Assembly: GCA_900478215.1 (NCBI GenBank)
Contig: LS483478.1
Span: 2,232,001-2,296,000, forward strand
Origin: Salmonella enterica subsp. houtenae serovar Houten
Lineage (GTDB): Bacteria > Pseudomonadota > Gammaproteobacteria > Enterobacterales > Enterobacteriaceae
DNA length: 64,000 nucleotides
Direction of reading: 5' to 3'
Shown piece by piece: positions 52,161 through 60,242 of the stretch. The position numbers were made by a program, and so were the translations under genes. The notes under the pieces were generated by a model, which worked only from the letters and a program-made list of their open reading frames with translations, had not been told where the DNA came from and made no database searches. Each line of letters begins with the position of its first letter. Within the stretch, counting starts at the first letter, position 1.

Positions 52161-53171
52161 TTAACGACGGAAATCGATGACCATACGGCCACGAATTTGT
52201 CCCTGTTCCATCTCTTTAAAAATAACGTTGATATCTTCAAGGGGACGTAAAGCGACTTTTGGCACGACTTTTCCTTCCGCCGCGAACTGGAAGGCTTCGG
52301 TCAGATCCTGGCGTGTCCCCACCAACGAACCGACAACCTGAATGCCATCCAGCACCAGGCGAGGGATATCAAGGTTCATGGCTTCTGGCGGCAGTCCGAC
52401 TGCCACCACGCGGCCTCCGGCGCGAACGGCATCTACCGCGGAATTAAACGCCGCCTTAGCGACCGCGGTAACCACCGCTGCGTGCGCGCCGCCGGTTTTT
52501 TCCTGCACAATTTTAGCCGCATCTTCCGTGCGTGAATTAATGGTCAGATCTGCGCCCATTTCCTCGGCCAGTTTCAGTTGACCATCATTGACATCAATGG
52601 CGATCACTTTCGCATTGAAGACGTTTTTCGCGTACTGCAATGCCAGATTACCCAGACCGCCCAGACCGTAGATGGCAATCCACTGGCCGGGTTTAATATG
52701 AGAAATCTTCACCGCTTTATAGGTAGTAACGCCCGCGCAGGTAATACTACTTGCCGCCGCAGAGTCCAGACCTTCCGGTACTTTCACCGCATAATCCGCG
52801 ACGACAATACACTCTTCGGCCATGCCGCCATCTACCGTGTAACCGGCATTTTTCACGTTACGGCATAAGGTTTCATTGCCCGTATTGCAATACTCACAAT
52901 GTCCGCATCCTTCAAAAAACCACGCGACACTCGCGCGATCGCCGGGTTTCAGCGAGGTGACGCCGGGACCGACTTCCGCCACGACACCAATGCCTTCGTG
53001 TCCCAGAATGACGCCGGTTTTGTCACCGAAATCTCCGTTTTTCACGTGTAGATCGGTATGGCATACGCCGCAGCACTCCATTTTCAGCAAAGCTTCACCG
53101 TGGCGAAGGGGACGCAGCGTTTTCTCAGTAACATCAACCTGATGATCTTGTGTGACAACAGCAGCTTTCAT
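52161..53171 (-). CDS. adhP: Zinc alcohol dehydrogenase AdhP
   Basis: NAD-dependent, propanol-preferring alcohol dehydrogenase of the zinc MDR family, 336 residues. Catalytic zinc ligands Cys37 (CCGVCHTDLH) and His58-Glu59 (GHEG) and the structural zinc cysteines 89, 92, 95 and 103 (CGHCEYCNTGNETLC) are present; the nucleotide loop is IYGLGGLGNLALQ. Convergent with fdnI, and upstream of maeA on the same strand but with its own promoter. Matches E. coli AdhP in length and gene order. Confidence 0.95.
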   Translation of the reverse strand: MKAAVVTQDHQVDVTEKTLRPLRHGEALLKMECCGVCHTDLHVKNGDFGDKTGVILGHEGIGVVAEVGPGVTSLKPGDRASVAWFFEGCGHCEYCNTGNETLCRNVKNAGYTVDGGMAEECIVVADYAVKVPEGLDSAAASSITCAGVTTYKAVKISHIKPGQWIAIYGLGGLGNLALQYAKNVFNAKVIAIDVNDGQLKLAEEMGADLTINSRTEDAAKIVQEKTGGAHAAVVTAVAKAAFNSAVDAVRAGGRVVAVGLPPEAMNLDIPRLVLDGIQVVGSLVGTRQDLTEAFQFAAEGKVVPKVALRPLEDINVIFKEMEQGQIRGRMVIDFRR

Positions 53172-53415
53172 AACCTTCTCCTTTTCTTAATAGTGAACTG
53201 CATAGCAGGTAAGATGCGATTACCTCTTTAGGATTAATATTTCTGATGAGTTATGCAAGGCGGCAGAAATACAATGTAATAGTTTAGCCAGGATTATCCT
53301 AATAAATCCCCGTTCAATATATAAAGGTAGCTAATGTTAGTAGCTTGACAAATAAGCAGGAAAAGGAATACAGGCGTGTCGACAGACTCACCAAAACTAA
53401 AGAAGAAAGTGATAT

Positions 53416-53435
53416 CCGGCGGCATTCACCGCCGG
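53416..53435 (-). terminator. Hairpin after maeA
   Basis: CCGGCGG (53416-53422) pairs with CCGCCGG (53429-53435), just behind the maeA stop in the minus direction. Only a loose pyrimidine tract follows. Confidence 0.5.
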
Positions 53436-53442
53436 GTACGCA

Positions 53443-55140
53443 TTAAATGGAAGTACGACGGTAGTCGCGGTATTCCGGTTTCCAGAAGTTATCGTCAATC
53501 GCCTGTTGCAGCGCTTCTGCAGAGGTTTTCACCGCTACACCTTGTTGCTGCGCCATTTTGCCTACGGCAAAAGCGATAGCGCGCGACACGATCTGGATGT
53601 CCTTAAGCGCCGGCAACACTAATCCTTCGCCGTTATTCACCAGCGGAGAATATTTCGCCAGAGTCTCACTGGCTGACATCAGCATTTCATCAGTAATGCG
53701 CGATGCGCCGGAAGCGATAACCCCCAGGCCGATGCCGGGGAAAATATAGGCGTTATTACATTGTGCGATCGGATAAACTTTATCTTTCCAGATGACTGGC
53801 GAGAATGGGCTGCCGGTTGCCACCAGCGCGTTACCTTCCGTCCAGGCGATAATGTCCTGTGGCGTGGCCTCCACGCGAGAGGTGGGATTAGAGAGCGGCA
53901 TGACGATCGGGCGAGGGCAATGCTTATGCATCTCGCGGATGATCTCTTCAGTAAAGAGCCCGGTTTGACCGGAAACCCCGATCAGGATATCCGGCTTCAC
54001 GTTACGTACCACATCCAGCAGCGACAGCACGTCATTTTCGGTATCCCAGCACTGGAGATTGTCGCATTTCTGTACCAGCTTTGCCTGGAACGACAATAAA
54101 TTAGGCATCCGGTCCGTCAACAGGCCGAAGCGATCGACCATAAACACTTTTTGTCGAGCGGCGTCTTCGCTTAAACCTTCACGCTGAGTCTGCGCGATGA
54201 TCTGTTCAGCAATCCCGCATCCGGCGGACCCCGCGCCGAGGAACACGATTTTCTGCTCGCTAAGCTGACTGCCGGCAGCGCGGCTGGCGGCGATCAACGT
54301 ACCGACGGTCACGGCTGCGGTGCCCTGAATATCATCGTTAAAGGAGCAAATATCATCACGATAGCGCGTCAACAGCGGCATTGCGTTTTTCTGCGCGAAA
54401 TCTTCAAACTGTAGCAGAATATCTGGCCAGCGCTGCTTAACGGCCTGAATAAACTCATCGACAAACGCATAATACTCATCGTCGGTAATGCGCGGATGAC
54501 GCCAGCCCATATAAAGCGGATCGTTGAGTAACTGTTGATTGTTGGTGCCGACATCCAGCACAACGGGAAGGGTATAGGCCGGGCTAATGCCGCCGCAGGC
54601 GGTGTATAATGACAGCTTACCGATAGGGATCCCCATCCCGCCGATGCCCTGATCGCCAAGCCCCAGAATCCGCTCGCCATCCGTCACCACAATAACTTTA
54701 ATGTTGTGGTTAGGCACATTCTGCAAAATGTCGTCCATATTGTGACGATTCGGATAAGAGATAAACACGCCGCGCGCCCGGCGATAAATCTCAGAGAAGC
54801 GCTCACAGGCTGCGCCCACGGTCGGGGTATAGATAACCGGCATCATCTCTTCAAGATGGTTTTGCACCAGTCGATAAAAGAGCGTCTCGTTGGTATCCTG
54901 GATATTACGCAGGTAAATATGCTTATCGATTTCCGTTTTAAACCCCTGATACTGGAGCCAGGCGCGTTCGGCCTGTTCTTCAATCGACTCGACTACCTCC
55001 GGCAGCAGTCCTGACAAATTGAAGTTGCGGCGCTCTTCTACGCTAAAAGCGCTGCCTTTGTTTAACAGGGGAAATTCCAGCAATACAGGGCCAGCGTAGG
55101 GGATATAAAGGGAACGTGCTTTCTTGGTTGTAGTTTCCAT
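53443..55140 (-). CDS. maeA: NAD-dependent malic enzyme MaeA (SfcA)
   Basis: Oxidative decarboxylation of malate to pyruvate with NAD, 565 residues, the E. coli length. Conserved parts: PVIYTPTVGAACERFSEIYRR, VVTDGERILGLGDQGIGGMGIPIGKL (catalytic and NAD region), FNDDIQGTAAVT, and FLGAGSAGCGIAEQI (nucleotide loop). Start 55140 (METTTKKARS) follows homology; an in-frame codon 12 positions earlier is rejected. Cytosolic. It lies between adhP and sra as in E. coli. Confidence 0.95.
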   Translation of the reverse strand: METTTKKARSLYIPYAGPVLLEFPLLNKGSAFSVEERRNFNLSGLLPEVVESIEEQAERAWLQYQGFKTEIDKHIYLRNIQDTNETLFYRLVQNHLEEMMPVIYTPTVGAACERFSEIYRRARGVFISYPNRHNMDDILQNVPNHNIKVIVVTDGERILGLGDQGIGGMGIPIGKLSLYTACGGISPAYTLPVVLDVGTNNQQLLNDPLYMGWRHPRITDDEYYAFVDEFIQAVKQRWPDILLQFEDFAQKNAMPLLTRYRDDICSFNDDIQGTAAVTVGTLIAASRAAGSQLSEQKIVFLGAGSAGCGIAEQIIAQTQREGLSEDAARQKVFMVDRFGLLTDRMPNLLSFQAKLVQKCDNLQCWDTENDVLSLLDVVRNVKPDILIGVSGQTGLFTEEIIREMHKHCPRPIVMPLSNPTSRVEATPQDIIAWTEGNALVATGSPFSPVIWKDKVYPIAQCNNAYIFPGIGLGVIASGASRITDEMLMSASETLAKYSPLVNNGEGLVLPALKDIQIVSRAIAFAVGKMAQQQGVAVKTSAEALQQAIDDNFWKPEYRDYRRTSI

Positions 55141-55260
55141 GTTACTCACTCTTTTTCGAATAACTGTCCCTGGCACCGTCGTTTATCATCATATATTGCC
55201 TTCCACCAGGGAACCGACCCTGAGTATAAAGCATTGTAAGACGTTAAGGTCATTCCTATA

Positions 55261-55293
55261 AACAAAAACACCATTGCAGATGCAATGGTGTTT
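55261..55293 (-). terminator. Terminator of sra
   Basis: 13-bp perfect stem (AAACACCATTGCA at 55266-55278 with TGCAATGGTGTTT at 55281-55293); the minus strand continues in TTTTTGTT. It may also work in the plus direction. Confidence 0.8.
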
Positions 55294-55316
55294 AACGTCA
55301 TTTCAGGACGGTACGA

Positions 55317-55460
55317 TTACTTTTGGCTATCGGCGCGGCGCTTTCTGCCAGTGGGATTATTCACCACGCTGCTGGTGTCGCCTTCAGTAACAACCTTACG
55401 CTGGTTGGAAATTCTGTAATCCAGTCCAAGTATATGACGAGCCTGACGGTTCGATTTCAT
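55317..55460 (-). CDS. sra: Stationary-phase ribosome-associated protein Sra (RpsV)
   Basis: 47-residue basic protein found by translating the minus strand: MKSNRQARHILGLDYRISNQ, then RKVVTEGDTSSVVNNPTGRK and a short tail. It matches E. coli Sra (45 residues), which binds the 30S subunit in stationary phase. AGGAGT lies before the ATG. It lies between maeA and bdm as in E. coli and is followed by a good terminator. Expected to be RpoS- and growth-phase-controlled. Confidence 0.92.
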   Translation of the reverse strand: MKSNRQARHILGLDYRISNQRKVVTEGDTSSVVNNPTGRKRRADSQK

Positions 55461-55554
55461 GTTAACTCCTCAATCCTGTTGCTAGTTTTAAGGACAAATT
55501 CGCTTACGCGAAAGAAACGTAACCCCTAAGGTTGCCGTTACAGCATAGCAGGTT

Positions 55555-55770
55555 TTACAGAGTCGGGTGCTGCCCGCTCACCACATAGTTGATGGTCTGC
55601 TGGTAGATGTCACTGAGGATGTCATTGTCGGAAGCCTCAACCCATTTGGTCAGCTCCATTAAAATATCATCTTCAGTGACAACGCCTAACTCCGCGCGTA
55701 ATCCTTGTTCAATCGCGTTGACCAGGGCCGGTTGCGCGGCTGAGGTATTTGCTGAGTGATAAGTAAACAT
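55555..55770 (-). CDS. bdm: Biofilm-dependent modulation protein Bdm
   Basis: 71-residue acidic cytosolic protein matching E. coli Bdm (LVNAIEQGLRAELGVVTEDD, EASDNDILSDIYQQTINYVVSG). Bdm is linked to flagellar gene control and osmotic response and is strongly RcsB-dependent. A RcsB-type box is found about 90 bases upstream. A GGAGGC site precedes the ATG. Confidence 0.92.
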   Translation of the reverse strand: MFTYHSANTSAAQPALVNAIEQGLRAELGVVTEDDILMELTKWVEASDNDILSDIYQQTINYVVSGQHPTL

Positions 55771-56292
55771 ATAATGCCTCCGTGAAGATGTATTTATTTA
55801 GTACGGCTCGCAGAAAATTAATTCGTATTCAGCATGGCAAATATTTTTGCGGCTGTGGTTAAGATTAGTCCTGGAGTTATTTTAACGCAAGGTAGAATTC
55901 TAATTGTTTACCCCGGAAGGGAATATATTACCTTTGCCAAAGTGATCTTGTAATTACATATCCTCATACAAATAGCGGTCAATTAATATATATATAAAAT
56001 ACTACTTATTAGGATTTTATCTTTTATTACAATATGATAGGATAAGTCTTAATGTGTATTAAAATATACATAATGGAATATTCTTCCAGGAGAAAAAGTA
56101 AGGATAAACGGAGGGATATATTCTTTAAAGAAAGTGAGGACTGTTGGTTTAATATCCATGAATGAAAAAGCATAAAACCATTTCTATATCTGAAGTACAG
56201 GTAATTGACAACATGCTACATCCATCGGCATGGCCAACTCAGGTTAGCAGCATGGTCTATACTTTATTTTTTGAGCCAACAGGAGAGCAAGA
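55771..56292. other. Divergent control region between bdm and osmC
   Basis: About 520 bases, AT-rich at 55970-56110, with the RcsB box of bdm on the left and the osmC promoters on the right. osmC in E. coli has RpoS- and RcsB-dependent promoters close to the gene; I could not fix their boxes. No gene seen. Confidence 0.5.
55860..55873 (+). promoter_or_regulatory. RcsB-box-like site upstream of bdm
   Basis: TAAGATTAGTCCTG matches the consensus TAAGAATATTCCTA at 11 of 14 positions, about 90 bases before the bdm start, close to where the E. coli bdm site is placed. Confidence 0.6.
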
Positions 56293-56724
56293 ATGACAAT
56301 CCATAAGAAAGGTCAGGCACACTGGGAAGGCGACATCAAACGGGGTAAAGGTACTGTTTCAACAGAAAGCGGTGTGCTTAATCAACAACCGTATGGATTC
56401 AACACCCGGTTCGAAGGCGCGCAGGGGACCAACCCGGAAGAGTTAATTGGCGCCGCACATGCGGCCTGTTTCTCCATGGCGCTATCACTAATGCTGGGAG
56501 AAGCTGGGTTTACGCCGACATCCATTGACACCACCGCTGACGTATCGCTTGATAAGGTGGATGCGGGCTTCGCCATTACCAAAATTGCGCTACAAAGCAA
56601 AATCGCGGTTCCAGATATTGATGCTTCAACTTTCGATCACATCATCCAGAAAGCAAAAGCTGGATGCCCGGTATCGCAGGTCCTGAATGCGGAAATCACC
56701 CTCGACTACCAGCTTAACGCCTGA
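56293..56724 (+). CDS. osmC: Peroxiredoxin OsmC
   Basis: Osmotically induced thiol peroxidase that reduces organic hydroperoxides, 143 residues, nearly identical to E. coli OsmC. The two active cysteines are Cys59 (GAAHAACFSMAL) and Cys125 (AKAGCPVSQVL). AGGAGAGCAAG precedes the ATG. Cytosolic homodimer. Expected control is by RpoS and RcsB. Monocistronic. Confidence 0.96.
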   Translation: MTIHKKGQAHWEGDIKRGKGTVSTESGVLNQQPYGFNTRFEGAQGTNPEELIGAAHAACFSMALSLMLGEAGFTPTSIDTTADVSLDKVDAGFAITKIALQSKIAVPDIDASTFDHIIQKAKAGCPVSQVLNAEITLDYQLNA

Positions 56725-57072
56725 TAACTCCGCCAGCCCGGTAACGATTGGTTTATCGGGCTGATGAATATACATACAGGCGGAGGGCTCGCTCCCGGTC
56801 TATCTGAGATCCTGCCGTATCTCTATCAACTCAACGCACCATACACCACGTCATTTGCTGTTGTCGTGGTATACTTTTCGTCCTAGGATCTGCTCGTCAT
56901 GTTGCTTTATTCAGCAAACATCAAAATCAGTCAACGTAAATATCACTAATAGCCATATCACGGATGGTGATCTTTATTCCTGAGAGAGGAGGGGTATTAT
57001 TTTCTTCGTTCTACATTAACGGGTTAACGCGCAGATGTAGAGGTTATTTATATAATTACTGGAGTAACAACA
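56725..57072. other. Spacer between osmC and the hdeB-like gene
   Basis: 348 bases. Near its start, CAGCCCG (56734-56740) can pair with CGGGCTG (56757-56763), probably part of the osmC transcript end. The rest should hold the promoter of the hdeB-like gene. No other gene seen. Confidence 0.45.
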
Positions 57073-57402
57073 ATGAATAAATTCTCCCTTGCTACAGCAG
57101 GTATTATCGTGGCAGCGCTGGTAACCAGTGTTAGCGTGAATGCGGCAACTGATAGCACTAAAACAAACGTTACGCCTAAGGGTATGAGCTGCCAGGAGTT
57201 TGTTGACCTCAATCCGCAGACTATGGCGCCAGTCGCTTTCTGGGTGCTGAATGAAGATGAAGATTTTAAAGGCGGGGACTTCGTTGATTTCCAGGAAACA
57301 GAAACGACAGCAGTGCCATTAGCCATTGAGCTTTGTAAGAAAAATCCGCAGAGTGAATTAAGCAAAATAAAAGACGAAATCAAAAAAGAACTCTCAAAAT
57401 AA
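57073..57402 (+). CDS. HdeB-like periplasmic acid-stress chaperone
   Basis: 109-residue exported protein of the HdeA/HdeB family. The signal peptide ends at about residue 24 (SVNA|AT). Family pattern: MSCQEFVDLNPQTMAPVAFW, then the second cysteine in AIELCKKNPQ; Cys40 and Cys88 would form the single disulfide. In E. coli HdeB keeps periplasmic proteins soluble at low pH and is encoded with hdeA in the acid island; here it stands alone among osmotic-stress genes. It ends in a lysine-rich tail. A T-run-bearing hairpin follows. Confidence 0.85.
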   Translation: MNKFSLATAGIIVAALVTSVSVNAATDSTKTNVTPKGMSCQEFVDLNPQTMAPVAFWVLNEDEDFKGGDFVDFQETETTAVPLAIELCKKNPQSELSKIKDEIKKELSK

Positions 57403-57422
57403 GAGTAAACTGATATCAGAAT

Positions 57423-57443
57423 CCGACCAGTGCGTCGGGTTTT
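57423..57443 (+). terminator. Terminator after the hdeB-like gene
   Basis: CCGAC (57423-57427) pairs with GTCGG (57434-57438), then GTTTT follows. Confidence 0.6.
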
Positions 57444-57544
57444 GATATTTGTGACGCCGTCACAAATAACATCTACCATTTCTTCTACCAATCGCTCGGT
57501 ATTGCACTATTTTCATTAGAGCCCTTTCACTATATGGAGATCTA

Positions 57545-58330
57545 ATGAAAATTTTACCGTTGGCACTCTTTATCATTCCTTTTCTGGCCGGATGCGGCGC
57601 CAATAATACGCCGCCGCAAACGCCTATTCCTGGTGAAAAAACATCTGCCAAATTACGTACCCTGGAAACAGGCGCGGCGGCTATTCAATCCAGACCACCT
57701 GTCGATGCCATCAGTACCTACCTTGACGGGTTCCATTTTTATAGCGGTGATAAAAACGGACAGATGGAAGCGCACCATTACGTTACCGTCCTGAACGAAG
57801 ATGTCATGCAGGCGGTGATTTACGACGGCAATACTAAAAACGCGCGCCTGATGGGGGTGGAGTACATTATCAGCGAACGTTTATTTAAAACGCTTCCACC
57901 CGAGGAGAAAAAACTGTGGCACAGCCACCAGTACGAGGTGAAATCCGGTAGCCTGGTGGCGCCTGGCTTACCGCAGGTCGCTGATAAGGCGTTGATGAGT
58001 AAGATTGTTAATACCTATGGTAAAACCTGGCACACCTGGCATACCGATCGGGATAAAACCCTGCCAATGGGGATCCCTGCGCTGATGATGGGCTTTACTG
58101 GCGACGGGCAGCTTGACCCCGCGCTACTGGTCGAGCGGGATCGCCGTCTGGGAATTGATACCCAGGCCATTAAACGCGAGCGGCAGGATCTGCCTGCACA
58201 TCCCGTTATCAAGGGCGCTAACGCCTGGGAACAGGGAGAGGTTATCCAGCTACAGCGTGTTCAGGGCTCTGGCGAGCACGGTCGAGGCGATACCGCGCAC
58301 TTCGGCACATCTGAGCAATCCCGACAATAA
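57545..58330 (+). CDS. OBAP/DUF1264-family lipoprotein
   Basis: 261-residue lipoprotein with lipobox FLAGC (Cys at about 17). From about residue 55 the sequence is that of the DUF1264 or oil-body-associated-protein family: DGFHFYSGDKNGQMEAHHYV, GVEYIISERLFKTLPPEEKKLWHSH, and QYEVKSGSLVAPGLP. The family is known mainly from plants and some bacteria; no enzyme activity is established. Conserved histidines (AHHY, WHSH, TWHTWHT) could bind metal. It lies just upstream of treZ on the same strand, 127 bases apart. Confidence 0.82.
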   Translation: MKILPLALFIIPFLAGCGANNTPPQTPIPGEKTSAKLRTLETGAAAIQSRPPVDAISTYLDGFHFYSGDKNGQMEAHHYVTVLNEDVMQAVIYDGNTKNARLMGVEYIISERLFKTLPPEEKKLWHSHQYEVKSGSLVAPGLPQVADKALMSKIVNTYGKTWHTWHTDRDKTLPMGIPALMMGFTGDGQLDPALLVERDRRLGIDTQAIKRERQDLPAHPVIKGANAWEQGEVIQLQRVQGSGEHGRGDTAHFGTSEQSRQ

Positions 58331-58372
58331 TTCCACGGTTTACACGCAGATACGAAAAAGAATGTCTATTAA

Positions 58373-58385
58373 GTGACAGTGTCAC
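58373..58385. promoter_or_regulatory. Palindrome upstream of treZ
   Basis: GTGACA-G-TGTCAC, perfect 6+1+6 inverted repeat, 73 bases before the treZ start. It could be an operator or part of the promoter; the regulator is unknown. Confidence 0.45.
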
Positions 58386-58457
58386 GTAAAGATTAGCCCC
58401 ATAGTCTATGCTTGTTCTTCGGATGCTGTAGAGGTTATGGGTTAAACGGAGCGACAA

Positions 58458-60242
58458 ATGAGTTCAAAAATTTTTTGCAAAAGCTGGGGGGCTGAATATA
58501 TCGCTGCTGATGTTGTCCGCTTTCGTCTTTGGGCCACCGGTCAGCAAAAGGTTATGCTCAGGCTTGCTGGTAAAGACCATGAAATGCAGGCGAGCGGCGA
58601 CGGCTGGTTTACGCTGGAGGTATCCGGAGTCACACCAGGTACAGTGTATAGCTTTGTACTCAGCGATGGCATGGTTGTCCCCGATCCGGCTTCCCGCGCC
58701 CAAAAAACTGACGTCAACGGTCCGTCATATGTGGTTGATCCAGGAAGCTACGTGTGGCGCAACACCGGGTGGAAAGGTAGCCGTTGGGAGCAGGCCGTGG
58801 TGTACGAGATGCATACAGGCACGTTCACGCCGGAAGGCACCTTCCGCGCCGCAATAGCGAAGCTGCCTTATCTCGCTGAACTCGGCGTCACCGTTATTGA
58901 AGTGATGCCCGTTGCGCAATTTGGCGGCGAGAGCGGCTGGGGCTATGACGGCGTACTGCTTTACGCGCCGCATTCTGCCTATGGGACGCCGGATGACTTC
59001 AAAGCGTTTATTGACGCCGCGCATGGGTATGGTCTTTCCGTCGTCCTGGATATTGTGCTGAACCATTTCGGACCGGAGGGAAATTATTTACCGCTATTGG
59101 CTCCGGCGTTTTTCCACAAAGAGCGCATGACGCCGTGGGGAAATGGTATCGCCTATGATGTCGACGCCGTGCGGCGCTATATCATCGAGGCACCGTTATA
59201 CTGGCTGACAGAATACTATCTCGACGGCTTACGCTTTGACGCTATCGATCAGATCGAAGACAGTAGCACAAAGCATGTGCTGGTTGAAATCGCACAACGT
59301 ATTCGGGAAGACATTATCGATAGACCCATTCATCTGATTACCGAAGATAGCCGCAATATTATTTCTCTGCATCCCCGTGATCAGGGTGGCAATGCGCCGC
59401 TGTTCACCGCCGAATGGAATGACGATTTTCATAATGCCGTCCACGTTTTTGCGACCGGAGAGACCCATGCCTACTACAACGATTTTGCTGATGCCCCGGA
59501 AAAATATCTCGCAAGAGCGTTGGCTGAAGGATTTGCTTATCAGGGAGAGATTTCACCACAAACCGGCGAACCTCGCGGCGCAAAAAGTACCGGACAACCC
59601 CCGGTCGCCTTTGTAGATTTTATTCAGAATCACGATCAGGTCGGTAACCGCGCTCAGGGCGACAGACTGATAACCCTGGCAGGCGCTGAACGAACAAAAG
59701 TATTGCTCGCCACGTTGCTGCTTTCACCGCATATTCCGCTGCTTTTCATGGGCGAAGAGTATGGCGAGAGCCGCCCTTTTCTTTTTTTTACCGATTTCCA
59801 TGGGGATTTAGCCCGCGCCGTTCGCGAAGGCCGCGCAAAAGAGTTTGCCGATCATGCGGGTGAGAATGTTCCGGATCCGAATGCGCCAGAAACCTTTCAA
59901 CGCTCAAAACTAAACTGGAAGCAACAGCACAGTGAAGAGGGTAAAGCGTGGCTGGCGTTTACCCGCGAACTACTGCTTTTGCGACAGAAGCATATCGTCC
60001 CGCTTTTGTCCGCTGCCCGTGAGAGTTCAGGAACCGTATTGCAAACCGCGCCCGGGTTTATTGCCGTCAGCTGGCGTTTTCCCGGAGGAACGCTATCACT
60101 GGCGCTGAACATCAGCGCCACAACAGTGTTGCTGCCCGATTTACCGGGTAAGACCCTCTTCGTCTGGCCTAATGAATCCACCGGGTCGCTTTGCCAACAT
60201 TCTCTTATTGTCCGCTTAGCCCAGGGAGAGTCTGCATCATGA
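58458..60242 (+). CDS. treZ: Malto-oligosyltrehalose trehalohydrolase TreZ
   Basis: GH13 enzyme that releases trehalose from maltooligosyl-trehalose, 594 residues. An N-terminal beta-sandwich domain (about 1-110) precedes the barrel. Catalytic motifs: DIVLNHFGPEGNY, DGLRFDAIDQI (nucleophile Asp), LITEDSRN (acid/base Glu), and IQNHDQVGNRAQGDRL. First gene of treZ-treY-treX; the stop overlaps the treY start (ATGA). Cytosolic. The pathway makes trehalose from glycogen-type glucans, in place of or next to OtsAB. Confidence 0.92.
   Translation: MSSKIFCKSWGAEYIAADVVRFRLWATGQQKVMLRLAGKDHEMQASGDGWFTLEVSGVTPGTVYSFVLSDGMVVPDPASRAQKTDVNGPSYVVDPGSYVWRNTGWKGSRWEQAVVYEMHTGTFTPEGTFRAAIAKLPYLAELGVTVIEVMPVAQFGGESGWGYDGVLLYAPHSAYGTPDDFKAFIDAAHGYGLSVVLDIVLNHFGPEGNYLPLLAPAFFHKERMTPWGNGIAYDVDAVRRYIIEAPLYWLTEYYLDGLRFDAIDQIEDSSTKHVLVEIAQRIREDIIDRPIHLITEDSRNIISLHPRDQGGNAPLFTAEWNDDFHNAVHVFATGETHAYYNDFADAPEKYLARALAEGFAYQGEISPQTGEPRGAKSTGQPPVAFVDFIQNHDQVGNRAQGDRLITLAGAERTKVLLATLLLSPHIPLLFMGEEYGESRPFLFFTDFHGDLARAVREGRAKEFADHAGENVPDPNAPETFQRSKLNWKQQHSEEGKAWLAFTRELLLLRQKHIVPLLSAARESSGTVLQTAPGFIAVSWRFPGGTLSLALNISATTVLLPDLPGKTLFVWPNESTGSLCQHSLIVRLAQGESAS

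Noticed and set aside
53376..53579. Plus-strand frame starting GTG in the adhP-maeA spacer and running into maeA
   Set aside because: Most of it is antisense to the 3' end of maeA and its terminator hairpin; the basic start KLKKKVISGG is suggestive but not supported.
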